Below, piece after piece: positions 27,201 to 34,770 of a stretch of 64,000 nucleotides of DNA (the stretch's first letter is position 1; the number at the start of each line of letters is the position of its first letter). The DNA is taken from positions 248,001 to 312,000 of the forward strand of contig RZUM01000006.1 in the NCBI GenBank assembly GCA_004193205.1. Direction: 5' to 3'. The notes under the pieces were generated by a model, which made no database searches, was not told the DNA's origin, and was given only the letters and a program-made list of their open reading frames with translations. The DNA is from Gordonia sediminis. Lineage in GTDB: Bacteria > Actinomycetota > Actinomycetes > Mycobacteriales > Mycobacteriaceae. The translations under genes were made by a program, and so were the position numbers.

Positions 27201-27762
27201 CCGGCGACAGACACGGCATCCCGAGTTCGGCGATCGCGACCTCCGAACTACTTGGCACCGTCGACGATTTCGCGATCGAGTCGTCGCCCACCAGCGCCAG
27301 CACGCCGCCCGTGGTGTGGGTTCCGGCGAGATTGCTGTGCCGGATCGCGTCGGTCGCCCGGTCCAATCCCGGGGCCTTGCCGTACCAGATCCCCACCACC
27401 CCGTCAACCACGCGGTCGGCCGATGCGGACGCCAGCTGCGATCCCTGAACCGCGGTGGCGCCCAGCTCCTCATTGACGGCCGGAGTGAACACGACATTGT
27501 GCGCGTCCAGCCGAGTGCGCTGCCGGGCAAGCTGGAGGTCGAGGCCGGCGAGCGGCGAACCCTCGTAGCCCGAGATGAACACGCCGGTGTCGAGTCCGCG
27601 GCGGTGGTCGAGGCGGTGAATATCCAGCGGAAGTCGCGTCAGAGCTTGGATTCCCGAGAGGTACACCTCCCCGTCGGTAAGGTCGAAACGGTCGTCGAGT
27701 GCGCTGCCCCGCGGTGCGGGCGCCGACGATGGACTGGACTGGCCGGTGGTCTGTGAGGTCAT
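24202..27762 (-). CDS. Indolepyruvate ferredoxin oxidoreductase family protein (fused alpha, Fe-S and gamma domains)
   Basis: About 1186 residues from ATG 27762, with a weak GAAAGA upstream. An in-frame start 25 codons earlier (27837) is possible. Layout: an IorA-like N-terminal half opening with VFISGYEGSPLAGLDLQLAR; the ThDP domain with YFCSGCPHNSSTRVPDG (about 445) and NLGDGTYHHSGSLAVRNAIA; a cysteine-rich cluster (RVCEGCGDCGDQSNC and CNLDFSCIKGDC, about 660-690) for Fe-S centres; and a gamma-like domain starting ITGVGGTGVVTVAQVL (about 739). It decarboxylates an aryl or branched 2-oxo acid to an acyl-CoA and passes electrons to ferredoxin. Two TGGTGA/TCACCA palindromes lie upstream (27804 and 27889). 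Confidence 0.9.
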   Translation of the reverse strand: MTSQTTGQSSPSSAPAPRGSALDDRFDLTDGEVYLSGIQALTRLPLDIHRLDHRRGLDTGVFISGYEGSPLAGLDLQLARQRTRLDAHNVVFTPAVNEELGATAVQGSQLASASADRVVDGVVGIWYGKAPGLDRATDAIRHSNLAGTHTTGGVLALVGDDSIAKSSTVPSSSEVAIAELGMPCLSPADPQDILDLGLQGVAMSRASGLWVALKLATNVVDGSATVRLDAQRVTPIDPDRTFDGTPFHHEVTGHLLQPVLGRLEASQVRERIELARRYAAANHLDRIVGDRSATLGIVCAGATYRDTRQALHDMGINDDTIAASGVRILKLGMISPLEPGIIDEFADGLTEVVVVEEKKPFIELALKDLLYGRAGAPAIHGKRDASGGELFRADSDLPADYIAARLAPKIIAHGGDECVTHWLAAREAKRPMPTLLPILPRTPYFCSGCPHNSSTRVPDGALVGGGIGCHGLVTIMPTERVGETIGLSAMGGEGASWVGMSPFVSRGHLIQNLGDGTYHHSGSLAVRNAIAAGTNITYKLLYNDTVAMTGGQDAVGKMTVPKIVAELLAEGVAEIVITSDDPKASRRAFGARRLPPKLTIRHRDDLIEVQEQLAAIAGVTVLIHEQACATELRRKRKRGLVEVPTKRILINERVCEGCGDCGDQSNCLSVQPVDTEFGRKTRIDQSTCNLDFSCIKGDCPSFLEVTPGTRRAPTQTPTLPDDGSALPDPELLVPTDDFAMRITGVGGTGVVTVAQVLTAAASRAGLQVAGLDQLGLAQKGGAVVSDIRFSTSPIVGGNKIGPGGCDLFLGCDILVAAAEPNLTVIAPDRTYAVVSTSTTPTGAMVTDTHVQFPDMGTLIDRIEWARARPENVFVDVRKELAAHGGEQYANVFLLGVAVQAGVLPLAPDHIEWALELNGVQVAGNQQAFRLGRRYALDRESGTIAADSEAVEPVVSEIAERVECAAGSELSTIVTRSVTELIAYQNAAYARQYADDVERVRAIEADRLDETAKITETFAQQLFKVMAYKDEYEVARLHLDPAFTAQIKAEFGDDATYSFLLHPPMLRGLGLDRKIRLRGWWGRIALFLLYVLRPTRGTRLDLFGYTRIRRAERRLIDDYRDVMHAALSALGDDNSAKVAELAGLPDWIRGYEDIKLRSLETYYQRTDQLLKELTEEDDNASAGAHPS

Positions 27763-27803
27763 CGCTGTCTTTCGGATATCCGGGCTGTCAGATTCCCTGA
27801 TCA

Positions 27804-27817
27804 TGGTGATATCACCA
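27804..27817. promoter_or_regulatory. Operator-like palindrome TGGTGATATCACCA
   Basis: A perfect 14-bp palindrome 42 nt upstream of the preferred start of the indolepyruvate oxidoreductase gene. A second copy is centred about 85 bp further upstream. Confidence 0.55.
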
Positions 27818-27888
27818 GTATGTGCGCTCGGTCCCACAGCGCGGTATTAGGGAAATCGAGAAGTATGCCAGAGGATCTCGACTCGACT

Positions 27889-27903
27889 TGGTGATAATCA
27901 CCA
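27889..27903. promoter_or_regulatory. Operator-like palindrome TGGTGATAATCACCA
   Basis: The same 6-bp arms as 27804-27817 with one extra central base. It lies between the indolepyruvate oxidoreductase gene and the divergent FAH gene. The centres are about eight DNA turns apart, compatible with cooperative binding on one face. Confidence 0.55.
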
Positions 27904-28020
27904 TCTCCGACCTCCTGACTCGCCGCCGAACGATGCCGGGAAGAGAAGTGGTTGCCTATCTGCCGTCCGCAGGCCTAGGCTATCCAACGTCGACCCAGTG
28001 ATCTACCAAATTGCACAGTC

Positions 28021-28034
28021 AGATGTTTCACTGA
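28021..28034 (+). promoter_or_regulatory. TTTCACTGA element upstream of the FAH gene
   Basis: AGATGTTTCACTGA matches 12 of 14 bases of TGATATTTCACTGA found at 34188 and 52045. It lies 80 nt before the GTG start at 28115. Confidence 0.4.
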
Positions 28035-28114
28035 CTGATTGGTCAACGCTCAACCGATCGACACAAAGCACACTCGTCGGATGGCGGTCATCGGGCGATC
28101 GGCAGGAGGAATTC

Positions 28115-29119
28115 GTGAAATTCGTTGTCTTCGGGGACGACTACCGGCCCGGATTACTCGAGGACGAGGCGGTCCTCGACCTGACTCGAACCCCGCGCGC
28201 CGGGCGTTCCTTCAGTTCTCTGCTGTCGGTGATCGAGGCCGGGGCCGAAGGACTCGATCGGGTGCGCGCATTCGTAGAAAAGTCACGCGGTTCCGACGAG
28301 CCAGGTCTGTGGACGGATCTGACACACACTCGGCTCCATGCGCCATTCCCCGGGCAGCGCTTCGCCATGGCCGGGTCGAACAATGCCGATCATGTCGCCT
28401 CTGCGTTCACCAACATGGGCACCCCGCGGACCCCGGCCGAGATCCACGCGGCCGCACGCGCTCGACCGGTCAATGGGTTCTGGAGCGTCGCGCGTCCGGT
28501 GATGGGCCCCGGTGCACACATCGAGATCCCCGATCGCGCCCACGGCTACTTCGACTACGAAGGTGAACCGGCAATCGTTCTTGCCAAGCAGGACAAGGAT
28601 ATTCGATCCGAAGACATCGACCAGCACGTCTGGGGAGTCACCTTGGTCATCGACTGGAGTATCCGTGAACCGGTCTGGCCACCCCGACCGCAATATCCGT
28701 GGGTGGTCGAGAAGAACTTCGACTGTTCGAAATCGATCGGGCCCTGCATCGTCGTCGACGAGATCGACCTGGACGACCTGCACGTGGAAACAACTGTCAA
28801 CAGCCAACTGCGTCAGCGTTTTTCCGCCGATGACATGATCCATTCCTTTCCGGAGATCCTCGAGTACCTCTCGAGAGACTTCACGGTGTTCCCCGGAGAC
28901 GTGATCTCGGGCGGCACGGGCTGCGGAACTGCCATTGATCAGACCGTGCCGGACTCCGACGGTAAGTGGCCTCACGACCTGTTCCTGAGTCCGGGCGACG
29001 AGATCGTGGTGAGTTCGCCGAACATCGGCGTGCTCGCGAACTCGGTCGTCCCGAAGTCACGCCGACCCACCGGATATCCACACCCGGACTTCTCAACGAA
29101 AAATCAGGTTTTGCAATGA
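28115..29119 (+). CDS. Fumarylacetoacetate hydrolase family protein
   Basis: 334 residues. The GTG at 28115 is chosen because AGGAGGA ends 4 nt before it. The FAH fold includes YFDYEGEPAIVLAKQDKDI with the metal-binding glutamates, VVEKNFDCSKSIGPCIV, and the end motif FPGDVISGGTGCGTAIDQ. This subgroup is longer than the usual 280 residues, like fumarylacetoacetases and 2-hydroxyhepta-diene-dioate isomerases. It probably acts on a ring-cleavage product using Mg or Mn. It overlaps the next gene as ATGA. Its promoter region holds a TTTCACTGA element shared with monooxygenase genes in the window. Confidence 0.85.
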   Translation: MKFVVFGDDYRPGLLEDEAVLDLTRTPRAGRSFSSLLSVIEAGAEGLDRVRAFVEKSRGSDEPGLWTDLTHTRLHAPFPGQRFAMAGSNNADHVASAFTNMGTPRTPAEIHAAARARPVNGFWSVARPVMGPGAHIEIPDRAHGYFDYEGEPAIVLAKQDKDIRSEDIDQHVWGVTLVIDWSIREPVWPPRPQYPWVVEKNFDCSKSIGPCIVVDEIDLDDLHVETTVNSQLRQRFSADDMIHSFPEILEYLSRDFTVFPGDVISGGTGCGTAIDQTVPDSDGKWPHDLFLSPGDEIVVSSPNIGVLANSVVPKSRRPTGYPHPDFSTKNQVLQ

Positions 29120-29540
29120 CTATCGCCGAACTGACCATCAAGACCTCCTGCCAGGATCTCATCCACCGCTTCTGTCACGCGCTGGACCGAGGAGCCAGTG
29201 CCGAGGCAGCCGATCTGATTGCCGACGACGCGGTCGCACTGCGCCCCGACGGTGAACTCATCCGCGGCCGGGCCGTTCGTGAGATGCTGCTCAACCGGCC
29301 CTCCACGATGTTGACCAGGCATCTGATCAGCAACGTGGTCGTCGAACCGACCGGGACCGACAGCGCGGACGCGGTGGCCTACGTAGTGGCCTATCGTGTT
29401 GCGAGCGATACCCGCTTCCCCACCCGCTGCCGCCTACTCCGCAGGTCATCGGTGAGTGGCGCATACAATTTCGCCGCAGCCAAGACATGTGGCGAATCAG
29501 CCGGTGGGAGTCCGCAGCCGTACTGGCGCCGGCTACGTGA
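29116..29540 (+). pseudogene. SnoaL/NTF2-like protein with a frameshift
   Basis: Begins ATG 29116 (ATGA overlap with the FAH stop). The first 102 codons encode a SnoaL-like fold (DLIHRFCHALDRGASAEAAD and VAYVVAYRVASDTRFPT). At 29421-29426 the frame is lost. The reading one base earlier continues convincingly as PPTPQVIGEWRIQFRRSQDM and RISRWESAAVLAPAT to a TGA at 29538. In the original frame translation runs to 29619 with a basic, unlikely tail. A one-base deletion is the simplest reading, giving a restored protein of about 141 residues. It could also be a sequencing error. SnoaL-like proteins serve as cyclases, isomerases or small subunits. Confidence 0.7.
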
Positions 29541-29622
29541 CCGCAACCCAACTCGATTCACCCCGGGACATAGACTTTTTCGACGGCCATCGGCCAAGGC
29601 CGAGCTGAAAGGCGAGTAGCAC

Positions 29623-30732
29623 ATGAGTGATCCGATCAGGATCGGCACATTTTGGCCGTTCACCGGCCCGCCCGGTGTGCAGGTCAACGCTGCGCACCTG
29701 CAAGCCGGCACGGCCACCGCGATCGCCGCATTCAACGAGCGCGGCGGACTTCGCGGCCGTCCGGTGCACCTGCTGGTTGAAGACAGCGGCTACGACACCG
29801 AGATGACAGCAAGGGCGGCCCGGAAACTCATCGACGAGGATGGGGTGGTTGCGTTGTTGAATGCCAACGGCACACCCCAAATAACGGCGCTACTACCCTA
29901 TCTGGGGGCATCCGGCATCCCGTTGCTGCTGCCGTTCGGCGGCGCCGACGAATGGTATGACCCGCCGAGAGGCTGGATCCTCGGGCTGAACGCGCCGTTC
30001 AACGACATCGGCGTGTTACTCGGCCGATGGGCTGCTGATGACGGCTGCCGCTCGATCGCGGTGCTGTATCCCGATTACCCTCCGACGTCGACGACGATGG
30101 CCCAGCGGGTCGCGCGAGGCTTCGAAGAAGCCGGCGGTGATGGTGCGCACCTGGTGAGGGTGACGCTGGGTAGCCGCGATGGAACCGGGATGGCGGATGC
30201 GATCGAAGAGATCGCACCGGATGCGGTGGTGATATTGACCAACCGCCCCGAGCTCGAGGTGCTCACAGGTGAGCTACACCGTCGTCGCCGCCCACTACCG
30301 TTGTACTCTTGGAGCTCGAACGTGACCGAGAGCACGGCCGCAGAGTTGGGTGCGCTGATCGAGGGAATGAAAGGTCACGCGCAGATCCTGGCCGACCCTG
30401 CGGCCGATCTTCCACTGGTACAACACTATCGAGCCCTGATGGCTCGCGATTCTCCCGACTTGCGCCTGGACACCCGCTCGCTGCAGGCGTTCGCGCACAC
30501 CTCCGTGTTCACCGAGGCGCTCTCACGGATCCCGGGCGAGGTGACCGAACAGACCATCGTCGAGGCATTCCTGAGTCTCGACGGTTACGACACCGGAATC
30601 CTCGGACCGGTGAGCTTCACCGCGGACAAGCCGATCGGTATCACCACCGTGCAGCCGATGCAGCTTCGCGACGGCCACTGGGTCACATGCGCGGAGCCAC
30701 AATGCCTCCCCTCCCAGGAGAAGCATCCCTGA
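29623..30732 (+). CDS. Branched-chain-amino-acid-type substrate-binding protein lacking a signal peptide
   Basis: 369 residues of the Peripla_BP_6 (LivJ/AmiC) fold: IRIGTFWPFTGPPGVQ at the N-terminus, a mid segment SIAVLYPDYPPTSTTMAQRV, and FLSLDGYDTGILGPVSF near the C-terminus. The protein begins MSDPIRIGTFW, directly at the first beta strand. There is no signal peptide or lipobox, and no upstream in-frame extension offers one. It would therefore stay in the cytoplasm, like AmiC-type sensors, rather than feed an ABC transporter. It follows the FAH/SnoaL genes and is probably in their operon. No permease gene adjoins it. Confidence 0.8.
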   Translation: MSDPIRIGTFWPFTGPPGVQVNAAHLQAGTATAIAAFNERGGLRGRPVHLLVEDSGYDTEMTARAARKLIDEDGVVALLNANGTPQITALLPYLGASGIPLLLPFGGADEWYDPPRGWILGLNAPFNDIGVLLGRWAADDGCRSIAVLYPDYPPTSTTMAQRVARGFEEAGGDGAHLVRVTLGSRDGTGMADAIEEIAPDAVVILTNRPELEVLTGELHRRRRPLPLYSWSSNVTESTAAELGALIEGMKGHAQILADPAADLPLVQHYRALMARDSPDLRLDTRSLQAFAHTSVFTEALSRIPGEVTEQTIVEAFLSLDGYDTGILGPVSFTADKPIGITTVQPMQLRDGHWVTCAEPQCLPSQEKHP

Positions 30733-30881
30733 TATAGATCCTCGAGGGTTGCCGAGTCACCGGTGTCCCGCGCCGGAAATTGGATACGCAATTCCGACGC
30801 GGGACGCTCCTGGTCTCGGTCCGAAGTCGAGCACGAGGACATTTTGGGTCTCGCCTGGCACGAGAGTGGCAGCGCTACAGT

Positions 30882-31796
30882 CTAGTTCGGGATCAGCAGT
30901 GTCTTTCCGCGCTCGCGGGAGCTGTGGACGGCCGTCGCCTCTTCCAGCGGCCGGCGGTCGGAGATGTTGAGCGCCAGGCGGCCGGCGTCGACTTCGTCGA
31001 CGAGCCAGGCCAAGCGCTCGGCATCAGGGTGGGCCGCCATGCGGATAGCGGTGATCTCGGAGCGAGCACCGTCGACGGGCGTGCTGCCCGAGACCAGTCG
31101 CCCCCCGTCCCGCACCAGCGGTGCGAGCTCCTCGACGGTGGACGGGGCAAAGTTCACGACCAGGTCCACCAGGGGCGGCACAGCGGACGCCACCGCCTGA
31201 GCCGAGTAGTCGATCACCGCGGATGCCCCGTACCCGGCCACCCGATCTATGCTGCCCGGCCCCGCGTAGGCGATGACATTCGCGCCGGCGGAGACGGCGA
31301 GCTGAACCGCATAGCTCCCGACGACCGATCCTGCTCCGCAGACGAGTACGCGCTGCCCGCTCTGCAGCCGACCGTGTTCGAACAGAGCCTGCCAGGCGGT
31401 GATCGCGGTGGACGGGAACGCTGCGGAATCCGGCAGCGGAATGCTGGACGGAGCTCGGGCCAGCAGGGACTCCGGGACAACGACGTACTCCGCTGCGGCA
31501 CCCGTCATATCAGGCGAGAGGAAGGCGATCACGTGGTCCCCGACCGCTGTTCCGGTGACCTGGGCGCCGACGTCGACGACGGTTCCGGCAACGTCCATGC
31601 CAAGGGTGTGGGGCAGGTCGAGCGGCAACATCTCGGCGAATGCGCCGGAGCGTAACGCGACGTCAGCGGGATTGAAGCTGCTCGCGGCGACCTTGACGAG
31701 CACCGCATGTGAGTCGGGCGTCGGGCGCGGAACATTCTCGACGACAAGCACATCGGGTTCGCCGTACTCGTGAAATCGCAGGGCCTTCATGGTCAT
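30882..31796 (-). CDS. Medium-chain dehydrogenase/reductase, NADP-dependent quinone reductase-like
   Basis: 304 residues from ATG 31796 (GGAGG 4 nt upstream). A second ATG two codons on is equally possible. GroES-like N-terminal half: MKALRFHEYGEPDVLVVENV and LGMDVAGTVVDVGAQVTGTA. The Rossmann half has VLVCGAGSVVGSYAVQLAV. Zinc ligands are absent, so it is a zinc-independent reductase acting on alkenals, enones or quinones. It is the last gene of a minus-strand run with a second MDR protein and a flavin monooxygenase, but a hairpin separates it from them (31834-31883). Confidence 0.85.
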   Translation of the reverse strand: MTMKALRFHEYGEPDVLVVENVPRPTPDSHAVLVKVAASSFNPADVALRSGAFAEMLPLDLPHTLGMDVAGTVVDVGAQVTGTAVGDHVIAFLSPDMTGAAAEYVVVPESLLARAPSSIPLPDSAAFPSTAITAWQALFEHGRLQSGQRVLVCGAGSVVGSYAVQLAVSAGANVIAYAGPGSIDRVAGYGASAVIDYSAQAVASAVPPLVDLVVNFAPSTVEELAPLVRDGGRLVSGSTPVDGARSEITAIRMAAHPDAERLAWLVDEVDAGRLALNISDRRPLEEATAVHSSRERGKTLLIPN

Positions 31797-31833
31797 CGTT
31801 CCTCCATAAGAAGATAAGGTGGTCAATGCCGCC

Positions 31834-31883
31834 AGGGCGTGTCCCCCATTACCTCTGTGAGGAGGCAACGGGAGGCACGCCCT
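31834..31883 (-). terminator. Hairpin after the upstream MDR gene
   Basis: AGGGCGTG (31834-31841) pairs with CACGCCCT (31876-31883), with further CCCCC/GGGAG pairing inside. It starts within the stop codon of the MDR gene at 31882 and lies before the next minus-strand gene. Confidence 0.5.
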
Positions 31884-32859
31884 AAACCTCCAGCACCACT
31901 GAGCCGGTAGTGGCTCGGGCTTCGATATCGCGGTGAGCGTCGACAACGTCATCGAGTGGATATCGATGTGCTACCGCGATCTTGATGCGTGAGGCGCTGA
32001 CATGGTCGAGCAACTCGGTGGTCAGCACTGCTCGTTCGGCAGGGTCAGAGAGGTAGTCCAGCAGCCCGGGGCGCGTGAGGTAGAGCGAACCGGCACGCCC
32101 GAGCTCGGCGACGTCGACCGGTGGTGGTGGGCCGGAGGCCGCCCCGAAGCTCACCAATAGGCCACGCCGCCGCAGTGAATGCAGCGAGGCGGTGAATGAA
32201 TCCGCTCCGACGCTGTCGTAGGCAACGGCGACGCCTTCCCCGCCGGTGAGCTCACGCACCCGTGCCGCCAGGTCGGGAGTGGACTGGAGCAGGACGTGAT
32301 CGCAGCCGGCGGCGGTGGCCGTCGCAATCTTCTCTTCTCGCCCCACGGTGCCGATCACGTTGATTCCCAACGCCTTAGCCCACTGCACAGCGATCTGTCC
32401 TACTCCCCCGGCAGCTGCGGTGAGCAGAATCGTGTCGCCGGCGCTCAACGACGACCCGACTCGACGTAACAGGTATCCGGCAGTCAGGCCCGCCGACATC
32501 ATTCCCGCGGCCGTGTCGAAGTCGATCGCAGCCGGCAGTTTCGTCACGATCTCGGCGGTAACCACGCGCTGGGAGGTATACGAACCCGGCAGGCTGCCGC
32601 CGTACGCGACCCGGTCACCGACCGCGAGATCGGTCACGCCGGCGCCCACCGCGTCCACCACGCCGGCGGCCTCGGACCCCAGCTCGGCGGGCAGCAGCGC
32701 GGGGAATCGTCCTGCGCGGCGAGACAGGTCAGCGAAATTCACGCCGATCGCCGCCTGTTGAATGCGGACCTCGCCGCGATCGGGTTCGCGAACCTCCTGG
32801 TGTTCGAGCGTGAGGACTTCCGGGCCTCCGGTGCGATGGAATCTGACGACGCGCGCCAT
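31882..32859 (-). CDS. Quinone oxidoreductase family (zeta-crystallin-like) MDR protein
   Basis: 325 residues. N-terminal VRFHRTGGPEVLTLEHQEV and LGSEAAGVVDAVGAGVTDLA. The nucleotide-binding motif ILLTAAAGGVGQIAVQWAKA (AAxGGVG) is diagnostic of NADPH:quinone reductases. There are no zinc ligands. It reduces quinones or alpha,beta-unsaturated carbonyls. The ATG lies 15 nt downstream of the stop of the monooxygenase gene on the same strand, so the pair is an operon. The reductase may act on the quinone or enone made by the oxygenase. Confidence 0.9.
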   Translation of the reverse strand: MARVVRFHRTGGPEVLTLEHQEVREPDRGEVRIQQAAIGVNFADLSRRAGRFPALLPAELGSEAAGVVDAVGAGVTDLAVGDRVAYGGSLPGSYTSQRVVTAEIVTKLPAAIDFDTAAGMMSAGLTAGYLLRRVGSSLSAGDTILLTAAAGGVGQIAVQWAKALGINVIGTVGREEKIATATAAGCDHVLLQSTPDLAARVRELTGGEGVAVAYDSVGADSFTASLHSLRRRGLLVSFGAASGPPPPVDVAELGRAGSLYLTRPGLLDYLSDPAERAVLTTELLDHVSASRIKIAVAHRYPLDDVVDAHRDIEARATTGSVVLEV

Positions 32860-32873
32860 TGCGGTCTCCGGAG

Positions 32874-34106
32874 TTACTCTGCGCCGGCCAGGATCGGACC
32901 GATCCAGAAGCTCTCCGGCGGCGCGGCGAGAAGCTCATGACCGATCGTGGACAGATGGTTGGGGTCGGCGATGAGATGCTGGCAACCCGACAGGGTGTCG
33001 CGGAAGACCCGCTGGATCACCCCGGCGCGGAGTGATGCACCACCGCAGACCGTGAATCCCCACAATGCCGTCTGGCGAGCCGTTTCGTGAAGGTTCTGGC
33101 TGGCACCGAACAGCTCCGTGATCTGGCGGCGCGAGGGGCTCTCACCGCGGAGCAGGGTGGCATCGATGTCAGCGAGAACAGAAACGACCAACGCGCGCGC
33201 AGCCTTGGCAGCCGTTTCATGCTCGGCATATTCTCTGCGGAACGCCGGATTCTCGGCCTTGGTCGGGGCACCCGGACGCGAGGACGGACGTTGTGCGTGC
33301 TCCACGACCTCGTCGAGCATGCGGCGGACCATCCCGCTGGCCCAGCCGATATGCATCAGATGAATCAGGAGAAAATTGCCGCCGAGTGCTGCCGGGGTCG
33401 CGCTGTTCGGTTCGGCGAGCGGGTTGACGACATGCTCGGCGGGAACAAAGTAGTCCTCCACCGTGAAGTCGACGCTGCCGGTACCGCGCAGCCCCAGCGT
33501 GTCCCAGTTCCCGCCGTGGGTGACGGCTGAGCTGGGGATCAGATACAACGATGGCGGAACCGGCACCGGGGCATCTCCGTCGAAGAGCAGGCCCATGCAG
33601 AACACGTAGTCGGCGTGCAGCCCACCGCTGGAGTATTGGTACGAGCCCGAGAAGCGGAAACCGCCGTCGACCGCGACGGCTCGGCCGGTCGGGGCGCCGG
33701 ATGCCGCGAACATCGGTAGCCCGTCGGCCAACAATACCTTTGCGGTGTCCTGGTCGAGATTGGCCAACAGCGGCCCGGAACTGGCGACGATGGTGGCGAT
33801 CCATCCGATCGAACCGTCGATGCGGGCGATGCGCTCGAGCACGGGATACACGTCGCTGGGCAGCATGCCGAAACCACCGAGCTCCTCGGGTACCCACCCC
33901 CAGCCGACACCGGTGCCCCGCAGCAACTCCAAAGCGCGATCGGTCAGTTTGCCAAGGGCCTCACACGCTTGCGCTTCGGCTTCGAGTTCGGCGGCGACCT
34001 CCTCGACTGCGTCGAGGAGACGGTCTCGGTGGGCGCCTGACGCCGCCGCGATCGACAGGGACTGCTCGTTGTCGGCTGAGATGGCCAGCTGATCAGAAGT
34101 GGTCAT
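32874..34106 (-). CDS. Group D flavin-dependent monooxygenase, oxygenase component (acyl-CoA dehydrogenase fold)
   Basis: 410 residues with the acyl-CoA dehydrogenase fold, in the pattern of HsaA, HpaB-like and indole-3-acetate monooxygenase oxygenases: VPEELGGFGMLPSDVYPVLE, ARIDGSIGWIATIVASSGP, and a late FRDTLSGCQHLIADPNHL segment. These enzymes take reduced flavin from a separate reductase and hydroxylate phenolic or indolic rings. No reductase gene adjoins, but a flavin reductase at 46048 shares a TGATATTTCAC element in its promoter. The ATG has GAGG upstream. It heads an operon with the quinone oxidoreductase. The 355-bp gap beyond its start carries the element at 34188-34201. Confidence 0.85.
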   Translation of the reverse strand: MTTSDQLAISADNEQSLSIAAASGAHRDRLLDAVEEVAAELEAEAQACEALGKLTDRALELLRGTGVGWGWVPEELGGFGMLPSDVYPVLERIARIDGSIGWIATIVASSGPLLANLDQDTAKVLLADGLPMFAASGAPTGRAVAVDGGFRFSGSYQYSSGGLHADYVFCMGLLFDGDAPVPVPPSLYLIPSSAVTHGGNWDTLGLRGTGSVDFTVEDYFVPAEHVVNPLAEPNSATPAALGGNFLLIHLMHIGWASGMVRRMLDEVVEHAQRPSSRPGAPTKAENPAFRREYAEHETAAKAARALVVSVLADIDATLLRGESPSRRQITELFGASQNLHETARQTALWGFTVCGGASLRAGVIQRVFRDTLSGCQHLIADPNHLSTIGHELLAAPPESFWIGPILAGAE

Positions 34107-34461
34107 GAGAAACCTCGATGTTGATGTGTATCTGGAGCTTGAGTGGATGGACGACTGTGACGCGTGCCATGCCCACCGCCGAGACTATGATATTTCACTG
34201 AGTGCGTCAAGGTACTTCACTATTCAGGCGCGCCCGGATGCAGAAGCGATCGAATACGCCTATCTCACTGCGCAACAGGCTCTTTCACGGGAATGCGCGA
34301 GCCGACCCATCGGGCGCACTCCGTCACGAATGCTGCGACCGGCCATTGACACCGCGCCGAGAATCGCCCTAGCCTACTGAAGTCAGTGGAAAAACGGTCC
34401 ACGATTCGAACCGTTCGAGCGCCTCATCGTGGCGCCGACCGATACAGCGAAGGTTGAGTAG
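34107..34461. promoter_or_regulatory. Divergent promoter region
   Basis: 355 bp between the monooxygenase start and the small gene at 34462. The only signal found is the element at 34188-34201. A plus-strand open frame at 34099-34380 has no recognisable protein and is not called. Confidence 0.5.
34188..34201 (+). promoter_or_regulatory. TGATATTTCACTGA element
   Basis: An exact 14-nt match to 52045-52058. It lies 81 nt upstream of the monooxygenase start at 34106. The core TGA-TATT-TCA is an inverted repeat. Confidence 0.5.
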
Positions 34462-34770
34462 ATGACGCAGATTGATGGCCGGTGGCACATCGAGGCACAG
34501 ACCCCGATGGGTAAGCAGGTGTCCACGCTGCACATCACCACCGACGGTGGCGATGCGCGGGGCACACTCCTGGGTCCCGATGGCAAGGAGACCCCCATCG
34601 AGGAGGGCAAGGTCGACGGCTCGTCGGTGTCCTTCAAGGTTCATCTGCCGGCACCGGTGAAGATGACACTGAAGATCAACCTGGAGTTCGACGACGACGC
34701 AGTCGTGGGAAAGATCAAGGCAGGCATCATGCCGGCCAGCAAAGCGACCGGCACACGACTCCCCGTCTAG
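34462..34770 (+). CDS. Small conserved protein, probably an all-beta barrel
   Basis: 102 residues. The sequence is a series of short alternating strands (WHIEAQTPMGKQVSTLHITT, GKVDGSSVSFKVHLP, KMTLKINLEFDDDAVVGKIK) ending in TGTRLPV. I recognise it as a type of small beta-sheet protein seen in actinobacterial catabolic clusters, without a known function. There are no cysteines, signal peptide or membrane span. AAGG lies about 8 nt before the ATG. Its stop overlaps the GTG of the PucR-like regulator (TAGTG), so the two are co-translated. A ligand-binding role is only a guess. Confidence 0.75.
   Translation: MTQIDGRWHIEAQTPMGKQVSTLHITTDGGDARGTLLGPDGKETPIEEGKVDGSSVSFKVHLPAPVKMTLKINLEFDDDAVVGKIKAGIMPASKATGTRLPV

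Noticed and set aside
34099-34380. 93-codon plus-strand frame in the gap upstream of the monooxygenase
   Set aside because: No recognisable protein, no ribosome site, and it overlaps the monooxygenase start and the TGATATTTCACTGA element.
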